From the NCBI RefSeq assembly GCF_900115685.1, contig NZ_FOXJ01000009.1, positions 62,001 through 126,000 of the forward strand: a stretch of 64,000 nt of DNA. Direction: 5' to 3'. Within the stretch, counting starts at the first letter, position 1. The number at the start of each line of letters is the position of its first letter. The DNA comes from Variovorax sp. 770b2 (GTDB taxonomy: Bacteria > Pseudomonadota > Gammaproteobacteria > Burkholderiales > Burkholderiaceae_C). Below the pieces are notes generated by a model that ran no database searches, was not told where the DNA came from, and saw nothing but the letters and a program-made list of their open reading frames with translations. A program made the translations under genes and the position numbers. Of the stretch, positions 29,177 through 39,061 are shown piece by piece.

Positions 29177-30556
29177 ATGTCCTCATCTCCTGCATCCGCG
29201 GCCAGCACCGTGTTCGACTCCGTATTGTTTCGCGACGCCTTCGGCACCGCGGAGATGCGCGCATTGTTTTCCGACCATGCCCTGATACAGCGTTATATCG
29301 ACGCCGAGATCGCGCTGGCTCGTGCGGAGGCCTTGGAGGGCATCATTCCCTCCGATGCTGCGGATGTCATTGCACGTGAATCGCAGCTCGAGCGCATAGA
29401 TCTCGACCGAATGCGTCAAGAAACCGACATCGTGGGCTATCCCATCTTGCCTCTGGTGCATCAGCTTGCAGAGATGTGCGGGGAGGCCGGCCGCTACATT
29501 CATTGGGGCGCGACCACTCAGGACATCATGGACACGGCCGTGGCGCTGCAGGTGCGTGACGGCCTTGCGATTGTCGAAAGAGACATCCGGGCACTGCGCG
29601 CCGTGCTGGTCGACCTCGCCCGTAAGCACCGTGACACACCAATGGCGGGTCGCACTCATCTGCAGCAAGCGCTGCCGATCACGTTTGGCTACAAAGTCTC
29701 CATTTGGCTGGCCATGTTCGACCGGCATCAGGAGCGACTTTGCGAACTGCGAGGGCGTGTCGCGGTCGTGGAATTCGCCGGCGCGGCCGGTACGCTGGCT
29801 TCTTTAGGCTACAAAGGTCTCGCAGTGCAGGCTTCGATGGCACAAGCCCTCAATCTCGGCGTGCCGCAGACAACCTGGCACGTAGCGCGCGACGGCTTGG
29901 CCGAGGCCATCAACTTTCTCGCACTCGTAACGGGATCGCTCGGCAAGATTGGACTGGACATCATGCTTCTTGCAAGCACCGAGTTTGGCGAAGTCTATGA
30001 GCCCTTTGTCCCAGGCCGAGGCGCCAGCAGCACTATGCCGCAGAAGCGCAATCCCATTTCCTCAGAACTCATGCTTGCGGCATCCAAAGCCGTTCGTCAG
30101 CACGCTGGTTTGATGCTCGACGCCATGGTGCAGGATCTTGAGCGCGCCACGGGACCGTGGCACGCCGAGTGGATTGCCGTTCCCGAGAGCTTCATCCTCA
30201 CGGCCGGGGCTTTACGTCAAGCTCTGTTCGCACTGTCAGGTTTGATCGTGGATGAAGCCCGAATGGCGCGAAACCTCGGCATGACGCGCGGTCTGATTGT
30301 TGCCGAGGCGGTCATGATGGGCTTGGCCCCATTCCTTGGCCGCCAGGTTGCTCACGACGTGGTCTACGACGCGTGCCGTCTCGTCAATTTAAAGGGTGGG
30401 ACCCTCGCCGAGGCGCTCAAGGCCTCACCCACTGTCACTGCGCATGTTTCGATCGCGGACATCGAACGCCTAACTGACCCTACTCGTTACTTGGGCCTCG
30501 CGCCCCAGATGGTTGACAGAGCGCTTGAATTGTCCGCGCGTCGTCAGTCGCATTAA
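29177..30556 (+). CDS. Fumarase/aspartase-superfamily lyase (PurB/PcaB-like)
   Basis: The 459-residue protein has the superfamily signature GASSTMPQKRNPISSE and the HWGATTQDIMDT and TAGRTHLQ-like (MAGRTHLQQALP) segments. Relatives include adenylosuccinate lyase, 3-carboxymuconate cycloisomerase and enzymes that split N-substituted aspartates into fumarate and an amine. The aminotransferase/ALDH context favours an amine-releasing lyase, but 3-carboxymuconate cycloisomerase-like activity cannot be excluded. The ATG at 29177 was chosen because the upstream ATG at 29150 adds an atypical leader. Confidence 0.83.
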   Translation: MSSSPASAASTVFDSVLFRDAFGTAEMRALFSDHALIQRYIDAEIALARAEALEGIIPSDAADVIARESQLERIDLDRMRQETDIVGYPILPLVHQLAEMCGEAGRYIHWGATTQDIMDTAVALQVRDGLAIVERDIRALRAVLVDLARKHRDTPMAGRTHLQQALPITFGYKVSIWLAMFDRHQERLCELRGRVAVVEFAGAAGTLASLGYKGLAVQASMAQALNLGVPQTTWHVARDGLAEAINFLALVTGSLGKIGLDIMLLASTEFGEVYEPFVPGRGASSTMPQKRNPISSELMLAASKAVRQHAGLMLDAMVQDLERATGPWHAEWIAVPESFILTAGALRQALFALSGLIVDEARMARNLGMTRGLIVAEAVMMGLAPFLGRQVAHDVVYDACRLVNLKGGTLAEALKASPTVTAHVSIADIERLTDPTRYLGLAPQMVDRALELSARRQSH

Positions 30557-30772
30557 ATTTTTAGTCCGAAGAACTGCGGACGCTTTGAAGCTTGTAGCGA
30601 CCCGTTCCTTCGTACTTTTGATGAGTGGGCACGCTTCGAATGAGGCTTACGACGGCGAAGGAATTACATCGGAGACTCTCGATCTGTTCGCAGCGCCAGC
30701 AATTCCTGACTGCCTGTTTATTGCCGCCAAAAACCGACCCGGTGGGGATGCGGATAAAAACTTGGACTGGTT

Positions 30773-31707
30773 TTATGCAGCAAGTCCAAGGCTCACCCGG
30801 TATTCGATAGGGCTGAGAGAGCCAAGAGATATCTTGATCCGCTTCTCGCGGTACCAGCGGATGTACGAGTCGACCGCCTTGATGAATTGCGCAATGGTGG
30901 CGTTCTTCCAGTCTCGGGGATGGAACAGCTCGTTCTTCAGCCGACCGAAGAAGCCTTCGCAAGCTGCGTTATCAGGTGAGCATGCCTTGCGAGACATCGA
31001 GCGGGTGAAGTTCGCGTCGCTCATTCTTGATAGCCAGCCTGGCCAGCAGTAGTGGCCGCCCCGATCGGAGTGAACCACAGGCCGCGATCAGTAGTTTCGG
31101 CCACTGTCTCGATGGCTGCATCCAGCATCGTGTTGACCAACTCAGCGTCCGGACTGGTCCCAATGGTCCAGCTGACGACCATTCCATCGAAGCAGTCGAT
31201 GATGGACGAGAGGTACACCTTGCCAGCCGGGATCTGGAACTCCGTGATGTCCGTGAGCCATTTCTCGGTGGGGACCGCGGCCTGGAAGTCGCGGTTGATG
31301 AGGTTCTCAGGCGCTGGACTGATCTCGCCAAGGTATGACGCATACCTGCGCTTCCTGGGCTTTGGAACAACCAGGCTTTCCTGCTTCATCAACCGCTGCA
31401 CGACCTTCTCGGAGATCGCGACGTCCTGTCTAGTGAGCGAAGCTTGTAGCCTGCGGTAGCCATAGCAGCGGTGGTTCGACTCAAAGACGTCGGTGATGGA
31501 TTGCCGCACCTCCAAGTACTTGTCGCCCACCGCTGCACGGGCCCGATGGTAGAAGTACGAACTACGCGCAAGATCCAACTGTGCAAGGAGCTCTGGCAGG
31601 CCAGAGTGCTCCCTGAGGGCGTCAATCAGCAGTGTCTTCTCCCGGTTGGGCAGGAGTTGCAGGTCGACGCCCAGGCCTTTTTTTAACAGTTCATTGGCCT
31701 TGTTCAA
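30773..31707 (-). pseudogene. IS3 transposase OrfB (broken)
   Basis: From 31707 the frame gives the OrfB N-terminus and most of the rve integrase core (TEKWLTDITEFQIPAGKVYLSSIIDCFDG, containing the first catalytic Asp). Near 31060-31080 a frameshift moves it to a second frame, which carries HSDRGGHY and the catalytic Glu segment (CEGFFGRLKNELF), ending at 30773. As written the DDE triad is split, so transposase is probably inactive. Confidence 0.8.
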
Positions 31708-32312
31708 GAGGTCCTGCTCAAGGCGAAGTTGCCTGACTTCGCGGCGCAGTGACTCAATCTGGAGCTCGAGCTCATCGCGCTCTTGCGACGGCGGAGATTG
31801 ATTGGTGCTTTCATGGATGCGGGTGCCTTACGTCCCAGAAGTTGGTTCTTCCAGTTGTACAGCGTTGGCCGGCACACGCCGAACTTGTCGGCTACAGCCT
31901 GCGCACTTTCCTCACGCGCGCAAAGCTCCATGACTCCCGCTTGCATCAGCTTCCCGGAATACCTTCATCGCCCCACACTGCCAACGACAGCCCTTCTGGC
32001 CTCAGGAATGGCCTCGCGAACCCATGAGGTCAGTGTCCCTCTGCCGGGGTAGCCCAATGCCCTCATGGCGGCAGCAATGCAGCGGTCGTGAGTGAGGTAG
32101 TGCTCGATAGCTGCCGCTTTTTGCTTGTGCGAGAACTTGGGTCTTCGGCCCGCATAGCCCGCTGGTAAGTCGAGCTTCTGCTGGTATTCGTTGTACCAGC
32201 CCTTCAGAGAATTCTTTGTTGGATAACCCAGCTGACGGATAGTGGGTCTGACGCGTTTGCCAAGCTTGATGTAGAGCTCAACGGCTCGAATCCGATCTTC
32301 GTAGGAATACAT
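31704..32312 (-). pseudogene. IS3 transposase OrfA (broken)
   Basis: The first part (32312 to 31965) has a helix-turn-helix (RIRAVELYIKLGKRVRPTIRQLGYP). A second HTH (SAQAVADKFGVCRPTLYNW) continues in another frame from 31946, so a frameshift near 31955 interrupts OrfA. An A-run at about 31678-31684 within the transition to OrfB may be the programmed slippage site usual in IS3 elements. Confidence 0.7.
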
Positions 32313-32391
32313 GAACTACCTCCTGGTAGTCCAAGTTTTCGTCCGCACACCCCTAGGGTCAGAGATCGATGGGGGTCACTCCAAGGAGCAG

Positions 32392-33162
32392 TCAGTCCTG
32401 TATCAGCCCCAGGAAATCCCTCGACCGCTGGCTCGCGGCGGCACCGAAGAAATGGTCGGGCGCCGCGTCTTCCACGATCACGCCGCCTTCCATGAAGATG
32501 ATGCGGTCCGCCGCGTCCTTGGCGAAGCGCGTCTCGTGCGTCACCACGAGCATCGTCATGCCCTTGTCGGCCAGGTCGCGCATCACCTTGAGCACCTCGC
32601 CGCGCAGCTCGGGGTCCAGCGCCGAGGTGGGCTCGTCGAACAGGATCACCTCGGGGTTCATGGCGAGCGCGCGCGCAATCGCCACGCGCTGCTTCTGCCC
32701 GCCCGACAGGCGCCCCGGGTACTCGTTCGCCTTCTCCAGCAGCCCGACTTGGCCAAGCAGCTCGCGCCCGCGCGGCAATGCGTCGGCCTTGCGGATGCCC
32801 TGCACCGAGACCATGCCCTCGATCACGTTGTCCAGCGCGGTCATGTGCGCGAAGAGGTTGAACGACTGGAACACCATCGCGGTCTTCTTGCGGATCTCGC
32901 GCATCTTGCGGCGCGTCTCGCCCGAGGGCCTGGGCCCCGCGTCGGCGATCTCGATGCCGCACATGCGGATGCTGCCGCGGTCGGGCATCTCCAGGAAGTT
33001 GAGCGAGCGGATCAGCGTGGTCTTGCCCGAGCCCGAGGGCCCCATGATCACCACGACCTCGCCGCGCGCGACTGAGAAGTCGATGTGCCTGAGCACCTGG
33101 TTGGCGCCGAAGCTCTTGGCAAGCCCGCGGACCTGTACGGGAGGGTTGAGCGTGTCGTTCAT
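32392..33162 (-). CDS. Amino acid ABC transporter ATP-binding protein
   Basis: The 256-residue ATPase has Walker A GPSGSGKTT, VFQSFNLFAHM, signature LSGGQKQRVAIARAL and Walker B ILFDEPTSALDPE. Its ATG overlaps the stop of the upstream permease (ATGA). The reading frame is open far upstream of the gene because of the high GC content; the conserved N-terminus fixes the start at 33162. It works with the permease at 33159 and probably with the receptors at 36182 and 37030 on the other strand. Confidence 0.9.
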   Translation of the reverse strand: MNDTLNPPVQVRGLAKSFGANQVLRHIDFSVARGEVVVIMGPSGSGKTTLIRSLNFLEMPDRGSIRMCGIEIADAGPRPSGETRRKMREIRKKTAMVFQSFNLFAHMTALDNVIEGMVSVQGIRKADALPRGRELLGQVGLLEKANEYPGRLSGGQKQRVAIARALAMNPEVILFDEPTSALDPELRGEVLKVMRDLADKGMTMLVVTHETRFAKDAADRIIFMEGGVIVEDAAPDHFFGAAASQRSRDFLGLIQD

Positions 33163-33809
33163 GCGTAGCGCTTCGAGAGGCGGCTTTCGAGCCAGGTCTG
33201 CAGGATGGTGAGGATCTGGTTGATGAACCAGTAGATGGCCCCGACGATCAGGAACATTTCCATGTACCGAAAGGTGGTCGCGCCCATCTGCTCGGCCACG
33301 CGCGTGAGCTCCACCACGGTGACGGTCGAGGCGAGCGAGGTGTCCTTCATGAGGCCGATGAGGCGGCTCCCCACCGGCGGCAGCGCGATGCGAAAGGCCT
33401 GCGGCAGCACGATGCGCACCAGCGTCTTCCAGTAGCCCATGCCCATGGCCCAGGCGGCCTCCCACTGGCCCTTGTCCACCGCCATGATCCCGGAGCGGAA
33501 GTTCTCGCTCAGGTAGGCCGCCGCGAAGAGGCTGAGCGCGAGCAGCGCCGAGGGAATCGGCGGAATCACGATGCCCCAGGTCGGCAGCCCGAAGTAGATC
33601 AAGAGGATCTGGATCAGCAGCGGCGTGCCGCGAAACACAGACACGTAGGAGAACGCAAACCAGCGCAGCGGCCGGAACGGCGAGATGCGCGCCAGCGCGA
33701 TTAGAAGGCCCAGCACGCAGCCGAAGAAGAACGCCGAGAACCCAAGGCCCAGCGTGACCAGCACGGCCTTCTCGAGCAGGGGCAGCGCCCTCAGAAACAG
33801 ATCCATCAT
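33159..33809 (-). CDS. Amino acid ABC permease
   Basis: The 216-residue membrane protein is a HisM/GlnP-type permease with the EAA segment QWEAAWAMGMGYWKTLVRIVLPQAFR. About five membrane spans are visible. It starts 21 bases after the PLP lyase gene and overlaps the ATPase gene, so the three form an operon. Confidence 0.9.
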   Translation of the reverse strand: MMDLFLRALPLLEKAVLVTLGLGFSAFFFGCVLGLLIALARISPFRPLRWFAFSYVSVFRGTPLLIQILLIYFGLPTWGIVIPPIPSALLALSLFAAAYLSENFRSGIMAVDKGQWEAAWAMGMGYWKTLVRIVLPQAFRIALPPVGSRLIGLMKDTSLASTVTVVELTRVAEQMGATTFRYMEMFLIVGAIYWFINQILTILQTWLESRLSKRYA

Positions 33810-33830
33810 CGTGGGGCTCCTTGGGATTCT

Positions 33831-34997
33831 TCAGCGCGCGGCCGCTGCACTGCCGTGCGAGCTGTAGCCGGCAAGCGCCGCCTTCAGATCGGCGATCAGA
33901 TCGTCCGTGTCTTCCAGGCCGATCGACAGCCGCACCACCGGCTGGTCGGTGGCCGGGAAGACGCGGTCGGCCTGCAGCGCCGCGGGGTAGTACGCGGCCA
34001 GGCTGTGCACGCCGCCCCAACTCGCGCCGATGACGAAGTGCCGCAGCGCATCGAAGAAGCCGTGGAACGCGCCTTCGGGCGCGGGCTTGAGCACCAGCGA
34101 GAAGAGGCACCCGTTGGTGCGAAAGTCGCGCTTCCACAGCGCGTGGCCCGGGTCCGATTCGAGTGGTGGGTACAAGAGGCGCTCGACGGCCGGCTGCGCC
34201 TGGAGCCATTGCGCGATGTGCAGCGTCGAGGCGCTCTGCGCGGCCAGTCGCACCTTGAGCGTCTCCAGCCCGCGCAGCACCAGGAAGCAGTCGTCGGGGC
34301 TCACCTGCTGGCCCAGGATGCTCTGCGTTTCGCGCAGCACCTCGTAGTGCGCGTGGTCGTTCGTGCTGATGCTGCCCATCAGGAGGTCGGAGTGCCCTCC
34401 CATGAACTTGGTCGCCGCCTCGATGCTGAAATCCACCCCGTTCGCGAGCGGCTGGAACCCGAGCGGGCTCGCCCAGGTGTTGTCCATCATCGTGAGCACG
34501 CCATGGCGCCGGGCCACGGCCGCGATGGCGGGCGTGTCCTGCATTTCCATGGTCACCGTGCCGGGCGATTCCATGCAGATCATTCGCGTGTTCGGACGGA
34601 TGAGCGCCTCGATCTCCGCGCCGATGGCCGGCGGATAGAACTCCACGTCGACGTTCATCGCGGCGAGCCATTTCTGCGCGAAGGTCTTCAGCGCCCCGTA
34701 GCAGGCGGCCGACACCAAAAGGTGCTCGCCGCCCCGCACGAAGCCCATCACCGTGGTCATGAGCGCGGACTGCCCCGAGGGCGTGACCACGCAGTGCCGC
34801 CCGCCCTCGAGCTCCGCGATTTTGCGCTCGAGCCCGCGCGCCGTGGGCGTGCCGGTGATGCCGTAGCTGAAGCCGTCGGGCTGGCGGCTCTTGCGGTTCA
34901 CGAAGTCGGCGAAGGTGTCGAACACCACCGTGGAGCCGCGCATCACCGGGGGCGAAAGGCTCTCGAACGCCACATTAGTTGGGTCTATAGATTGCAT
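33831..34997 (-). CDS. Cystathionine beta-lyase-like PLP enzyme (Cys/Met metabolism family)
   Basis: The 388-residue enzyme has SYGITGTPTARGLERKIAELEG, the cofactor segment MMDNTWASPL, and the PLP lysine in EAATKFMGGHSD. The family cleaves or replaces groups at the beta or gamma carbon of sulfur amino acids. It is divergent from a LysR gene (start 112 bases away) and heads the transporter operon, so import and cleavage of a thio-amino acid or related compound is plausible. Confidence 0.87.
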   Translation of the reverse strand: MQSIDPTNVAFESLSPPVMRGSTVVFDTFADFVNRKSRQPDGFSYGITGTPTARGLERKIAELEGGRHCVVTPSGQSALMTTVMGFVRGGEHLLVSAACYGALKTFAQKWLAAMNVDVEFYPPAIGAEIEALIRPNTRMICMESPGTVTMEMQDTPAIAAVARRHGVLTMMDNTWASPLGFQPLANGVDFSIEAATKFMGGHSDLLMGSISTNDHAHYEVLRETQSILGQQVSPDDCFLVLRGLETLKVRLAAQSASTLHIAQWLQAQPAVERLLYPPLESDPGHALWKRDFRTNGCLFSLVLKPAPEGAFHGFFDALRHFVIGASWGGVHSLAAYYPAALQADRVFPATDQPVVRLSIGLEDTDDLIADLKAALAGYSSHGSAAAAR

Positions 34998-35109
34998 TTA
35001 TGCTATTCGTTCAGGTTAGGTGGTCCTCGACCGGTGCCATGGAAGTATTCGCCTTCCGCCCTATCGGCTCAACAGGCTGCAAGAGTCGCTCAATAAGCAG
35101 AGGTTATGG

Positions 35110-36063
35110 ATGGAAAAACGCGACATCGAGGTGTTCCGCGCGGTCATGCGCGCCGGCACAACCAGCCAGGCGGCCAACCTGCTGGGGGTGTCGCAGCCCG
35201 CGGTGAGCCAGTCGCTGCGCAAGTTCGAAACCGCCTGCGAACTGCGCCTGTTCGAGCGGGTGCGCGGGCGCCTGGTGCCCACGCAGGAGGCGCTCGCGCT
35301 CATGGTCGAGGTAGACCGCTACTTCACCGGCCTGGAGATGATCGAGCACCGCATCCGCAGCTTGAAGTCCTTCGGCCTGGGGCGCCTGGCCATCGGCTCG
35401 CTGCCCGCGCTGGGCACCGGCTTCATGCCGCGCGCGATCGCCGCGTTCGGGCTGCACGAGCGCCAGATCCAGCTGTCGTTCCAGGTCATGAGTTCGCGCG
35501 AGGTCTACCAGCAGGTGTCGGCCGGCCAGCTGGACTTCGGGCTCATGGCCGAGGAGCTGTCGGTCACGGGCCTGGAGCACTCGCCCTTCGCCGCGGTGTG
35601 CGGCGTCATCGTGATGAACGCGAAGCACCCGCTCGCGCGCAAGAAGATCCTGGACGCGGACGACCTGGCGAGCCACCCGTTCATCGCCCTGAACCCCGAA
35701 GACGTGGGCCGCCGCGCGCTCGACCAAGCGCTGGCCGAGGAAGGCAAGACCTTGCGGCCGGTGATCGAGACGCCCTACTCCATCTCGGTGTGCGAGTTCG
35801 CGCTGCAGGGCGTGGGCATGGGCATGGCGCATCCGGTGATGGCGCTGGACTACATCTCGCGCGGCCTCCTGCTCAAGCCGATGGTGTTCGACATTCCGGC
35901 CACCTCGCTCCTGGTCTTTCGGCCCGGCATGCCGCTGTCGGACAACGCCAAGGAGCTGCTGCGCGTGATGCGCATCCAACTCGATGCGGACTTGAAGCGC
36001 GTGCGCGAGGTGCTGGGCCGCTCGGCCGTGTCTTCGGTGAAGCGGGCACCTAAAAGGGGATAG
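35110..36063 (+). CDS. LysR-family transcriptional regulator
   Basis: The 317-residue regulator starts with the LysR HTH (MEKRDIEVFRAVMRAGTTSQ, then QPAVSQSLRKFE) and has the effector-binding domain from about residue 90. ATG at 35110 gives the typical N-terminus; longer in-frame starts exist. It lies between two transcription units of one importer/catabolic locus and probably controls both. Confidence 0.88.
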   Translation: MEKRDIEVFRAVMRAGTTSQAANLLGVSQPAVSQSLRKFETACELRLFERVRGRLVPTQEALALMVEVDRYFTGLEMIEHRIRSLKSFGLGRLAIGSLPALGTGFMPRAIAAFGLHERQIQLSFQVMSSREVYQQVSAGQLDFGLMAEELSVTGLEHSPFAAVCGVIVMNAKHPLARKKILDADDLASHPFIALNPEDVGRRALDQALAEEGKTLRPVIETPYSISVCEFALQGVGMGMAHPVMALDYISRGLLLKPMVFDIPATSLLVFRPGMPLSDNAKELLRVMRIQLDADLKRVREVLGRSAVSSVKRAPKRG

Positions 36064-36181
36064 TGGTTTCCCTGATTGGTGCATAAGCTCAGGTTATTGA
36101 GCAACTACCGGCGCCCGATTGTGGCGGACGGATGACGCCGACAAGATCGCGCTCATTCACACCTTCTTGCAGGACAGCGCC

Positions 36182-37033
36182 ATGAACCGGACACCTCTTC
36201 GCCGAACACTGCTGTGCAGCCTGATGGGCGCTTGCGCATCGCTCGCACTCCTCAGCTCCGCCGCCTGGGCCCAGCAGCCGCGCGACCTCCTTGCCGCCGC
36301 GCGCAGCAGCGGCGTGATCCGCATCGCCAACACGCAGGCCAGCCCGCCGTGGAGCATGCTGGACGACAAGAACCAGCCTGCCGGCTACGACGTCGAAGTG
36401 GCCAAGGAAGTGGCCAGGCGCATCGGCGTGGCGAAGGTGGAGTTCGTGGCCGACCTCTTCAAGAACTTCGTCGAGAGTCTGAAAGCCGGCAAGTACGACC
36501 TCGTGATGAACGACCTCACGCCGACCGTGGAGCGCGAGAAGCAGGTCGACTTCAGCGCGGCCTACGGGCTGGAGGACTTCCGCATCTTCGTTCGCAACGC
36601 CAACAACGACATCAAGGACCGCCCCGACCTCAAGGGCAAGCGCATCGGCGTGACCGCGGGCACGAGCAACGAGTCGTGGTCGCGCGCGAACCTCGCCGAT
36701 TCGGAGATCGTCACCTACGACAACGGCGGCCTCGTGTTCAACGACATCGCCATCGGCCGCATCGATGCGGTCATCAGCTCGCACTTCGGCGGCATGAAGT
36801 ACGCGACGGTGAACAAGCTGCCGATCAAGGAAGTCGGCCCCATCCTCACCTACCAGCTGTCGGCCGCGGCCATGACCAAGAACCAGCCCGCGCTGCGCGA
36901 GGCGGTGAGCAAGGCCGTGCGGGACATGCGCGCGGACGGCACCATCGACCGCCTCTCCACACGTTGGCTCGGCGTGAGCTACCAGATGACGGTGGAGATC
37001 GCGAAGGCCGAGAAGCAGGCGGAAAAACAATGA
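36182..37033 (+). CDS. Amino acid ABC transporter substrate-binding protein 1
   Basis: The 283-residue periplasmic receptor has a signal peptide ending near SSAAWAQQ and the SBP_bac_3 pattern IRIANTQASPPWSMLDDKNQ. It is about half identical by eye to the next protein, with blocks such as VFNDI/VFNDL and VNKLPIK shared. It overlaps that gene by 4 bases (ATGA). Confidence 0.88.
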   Translation: MNRTPLRRTLLCSLMGACASLALLSSAAWAQQPRDLLAAARSSGVIRIANTQASPPWSMLDDKNQPAGYDVEVAKEVARRIGVAKVEFVADLFKNFVESLKAGKYDLVMNDLTPTVEREKQVDFSAAYGLEDFRIFVRNANNDIKDRPDLKGKRIGVTAGTSNESWSRANLADSEIVTYDNGGLVFNDIAIGRIDAVISSHFGGMKYATVNKLPIKEVGPILTYQLSAAAMTKNQPALREAVSKAVRDMRADGTIDRLSTRWLGVSYQMTVEIAKAEKQAEKQ

Positions 37034-37854
37034 AGCGCCAAGCCATGAAGCGCCGCCTTCTCTTTCGCACAGCGGGCGCGATCGCGCTCGCGGCAGCCGG
37101 CCTCTGCGGCCCATCGCTCGCCGCCGCGCAAGCGGACGACTCCCTCTCGCGCCTGCAGAAAGCCGGCGTCGTCAAGGTCGCCAACACGCAGGAGAGCCCG
37201 CCCTGGAGCTACCTCGGCGCGGACAACCTGCCCGCGGGCTACGACGTGGCCGTGGCGCGCGAGATCTTCCGCCGCCTGGGCGTTGCGAAGGTCGATTTCG
37301 TCGCGGACAAGTTCAAGCACTTCATCGACGGCGTGAACGCGAAGAAGTACGACGTGGTCGTCAACAGCCTCGCGCGCACCAGCGAGCGCGCGAAGGTGGT
37401 CGACTTCACCGTGCCCTACACCGTGCAGGACTTTCGCCTCTGGGTGCATGAGCGCAACACCGACATCCAGGACGCGGCCACCCTCAAGGGCAAGACCGTG
37501 GGCGTGAGCGCGGGCACCACCAACGAAATGTGGGCGCGCAACAACCTGCCCTCTTCCGAGATCAAGGCCTACGACGGCGGTGGCTTCGTTTTCAACGACC
37601 TGGTGAACGGGCGCATCGACAGCATCGTGGACTCGTACTTCAACGGCTACAAGATGAAGACCGTCAACAAGCTGCCCATCAAGTCGGTCGGCGCGGCCGT
37701 GGTGCCCAAGAACTCGCCCGCGCTGCTCGCGGCCATGGACAAGGCCATCGGCGACATGATCGCGGACGGCACCCTGCAGAAGCTCGCCGACCAGTACGTC
37801 GCGCCCGGCTTCGACATGGTGGGCAACATGAAGAAGGGCTCGGCCTGGAAATGA
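37030..37854 (+). CDS. Amino acid ABC transporter substrate-binding protein 2
   Basis: The 274-residue paralogue of the preceding receptor carries VKVANTQESPPWSYLGADN and the same overall order of blocks. ATG at 37030 overlaps the previous stop; ATG at 37045 is an alternative that gives a cleaner signal peptide. Tandem receptor genes suggest duplication followed by ligand divergence while sharing the permease and ATPase at 32392-33809. Confidence 0.88.
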   Translation: MKRQAMKRRLLFRTAGAIALAAAGLCGPSLAAAQADDSLSRLQKAGVVKVANTQESPPWSYLGADNLPAGYDVAVAREIFRRLGVAKVDFVADKFKHFIDGVNAKKYDVVVNSLARTSERAKVVDFTVPYTVQDFRLWVHERNTDIQDAATLKGKTVGVSAGTTNEMWARNNLPSSEIKAYDGGGFVFNDLVNGRIDSIVDSYFNGYKMKTVNKLPIKSVGAAVVPKNSPALLAAMDKAIGDMIADGTLQKLADQYVAPGFDMVGNMKKGSAWK

Positions 37855-38885
37855 GCGCGGCAACGACAACGACAACAACGGCCAACCCCATCCAGTGCGA
37901 CATCGACCTCGATGCTGACGGCAAGCACATCGGGTTCCTGCGCCTGCCGCACTCGGTGCACCGCTCGGCCTACGGGTGGCTGCCGATTCCCATCGCATCG
38001 ATCCGCAACGGCGAAGGCCCCGTGGTGCTCGTGTCCGCGGGCACGCACGGCGACGAGTACGAGGGGCAGATCATCGTCTCGCGCCTCATTCGCGAGATCG
38101 ACCCCGCGATGGTGAAAGGCCAGTTCATCCTCATGCCGATGGCCAACGCGCCCGCGGCCGAGGCGGGCCTCCGCACCTCGCCGCTGGACGACGGCAACCT
38201 CAACCGCCTGTACCCCGGCAACCCGCAGGGCACGCCCTCGCAGGTGATCGCGCACTACATCGAGCACACGCTGCTCGCGCGCGCACAGTACATGATCGAC
38301 CTGCACTCGGGCGGCACCTCGCTCGTGTACGACGGCGCCAACATGATGGGCCTGGAGCCGCGCGATGCCGAAGAAGAAGCGCGCGTCACGGGCCTTTTGA
38401 AAGCCTTCGGCCTGCCGCGCGCCTTTCTCTACCAGCCCAACCCGGTGAACGTGACGGCGGCCGCGCGGCCGCAAGGCGCCATCTGCTTTCTCACCGAGCT
38501 GGGGGGCGGCGGTGGCGTGGATGCGGCGCTCGTCGAGCAGGGCCGCCACGGCCTCTTGCACCTGCTGGGTTACATCGGCCTGCTGCACGGCGCGTTGGTA
38601 CCGGCCGCGCCGCCGGCGACCGCGCGCCTCATGCAGATCGACCGCAAGCTGCACTACGTGTACGCGATGGACGACGGCGTGCACGAGCCGCTGGTGGGCC
38701 TGGGCGCGGTGGTGCGCAAGGGCGATCCCGCCTCGCTGGTGCACTTTCCGGCGCACCCGAAGCGCGAACCCGAGACGGTGTACTTCCCCGGCGACGGCGA
38801 AGTGATCTGCAAGCGCGCGATCGCGATGGTCAAGCGCGGCGACTGCATCTTCCAGTTGGCGAGCGAGCGCCGCGCACGCGTTTGA
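37851..38885 (+). CDS. Succinylglutamate desuccinylase/aspartoacylase-family deacylase
   Basis: The 344-residue Zn enzyme has SAGTHGDEYEGQ with the metal His and Glu, then DLHSGG with the third ligand, and LTELGGGGGV with the general-base Glu. Closest in layout are DoeB/EutE-type deacylases of N-acetyl-diaminobutyrate. The start overlaps the receptor stop (ATGA). It would deacylate an imported N-acyl amino acid; the exact substrate is not shown by the sequence. Confidence 0.87.
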   Translation: MSAATTTTTTANPIQCDIDLDADGKHIGFLRLPHSVHRSAYGWLPIPIASIRNGEGPVVLVSAGTHGDEYEGQIIVSRLIREIDPAMVKGQFILMPMANAPAAEAGLRTSPLDDGNLNRLYPGNPQGTPSQVIAHYIEHTLLARAQYMIDLHSGGTSLVYDGANMMGLEPRDAEEEARVTGLLKAFGLPRAFLYQPNPVNVTAAARPQGAICFLTELGGGGGVDAALVEQGRHGLLHLLGYIGLLHGALVPAAPPATARLMQIDRKLHYVYAMDDGVHEPLVGLGAVVRKGDPASLVHFPAHPKREPETVYFPGDGEVICKRAIAMVKRGDCIFQLASERRARV

Positions 38886-39061
38886 GCCGATCACGAGTCT
38901 TGAGTTCGAGCGCACCAATGTTCGAGTAAGGTGCATGTAGCGTCCCACGCTATGAACGAGCTGCGACTCATTTTGGGCATACTGGGAGCTGAAGCCGCTG
39001 GTGCCGGAAAGCCTGCGTTAGATCGTTCGGCGGGGGGAGCGACGCCGGCTCGCGCCACAGC

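Larger units (their letters stand above)
30736..32361 (-). mobile_element. IS3-family insertion sequence with frameshifted transposase
   Basis: Imperfect inverted ends bound the element: the left end (30736 on) shares GCGGA-TAAAAACTTGGACT-like sequence with the right end (32361 inward), where the reverse complement reads ACCCTAGGGGTGTGCGGAC then GAAAACTTGGACTACC. Inside are an OrfA (HTH, leucine zipper) and an OrfB (DDE integrase) on the minus strand, both interrupted. Its right end sits 30 bases from the 3' end of the ABC ATPase gene at 32392. I could not identify a clear target duplication. Confidence 0.8.

Noticed and set aside
33810..34671. Very long minus-strand frame running upstream of the ABC ATPase
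   Set aside because: It overlaps the permease and PLP enzyme genes, is rich in Arg/Ala/Gly and has no domain; it is a GC-driven shadow.
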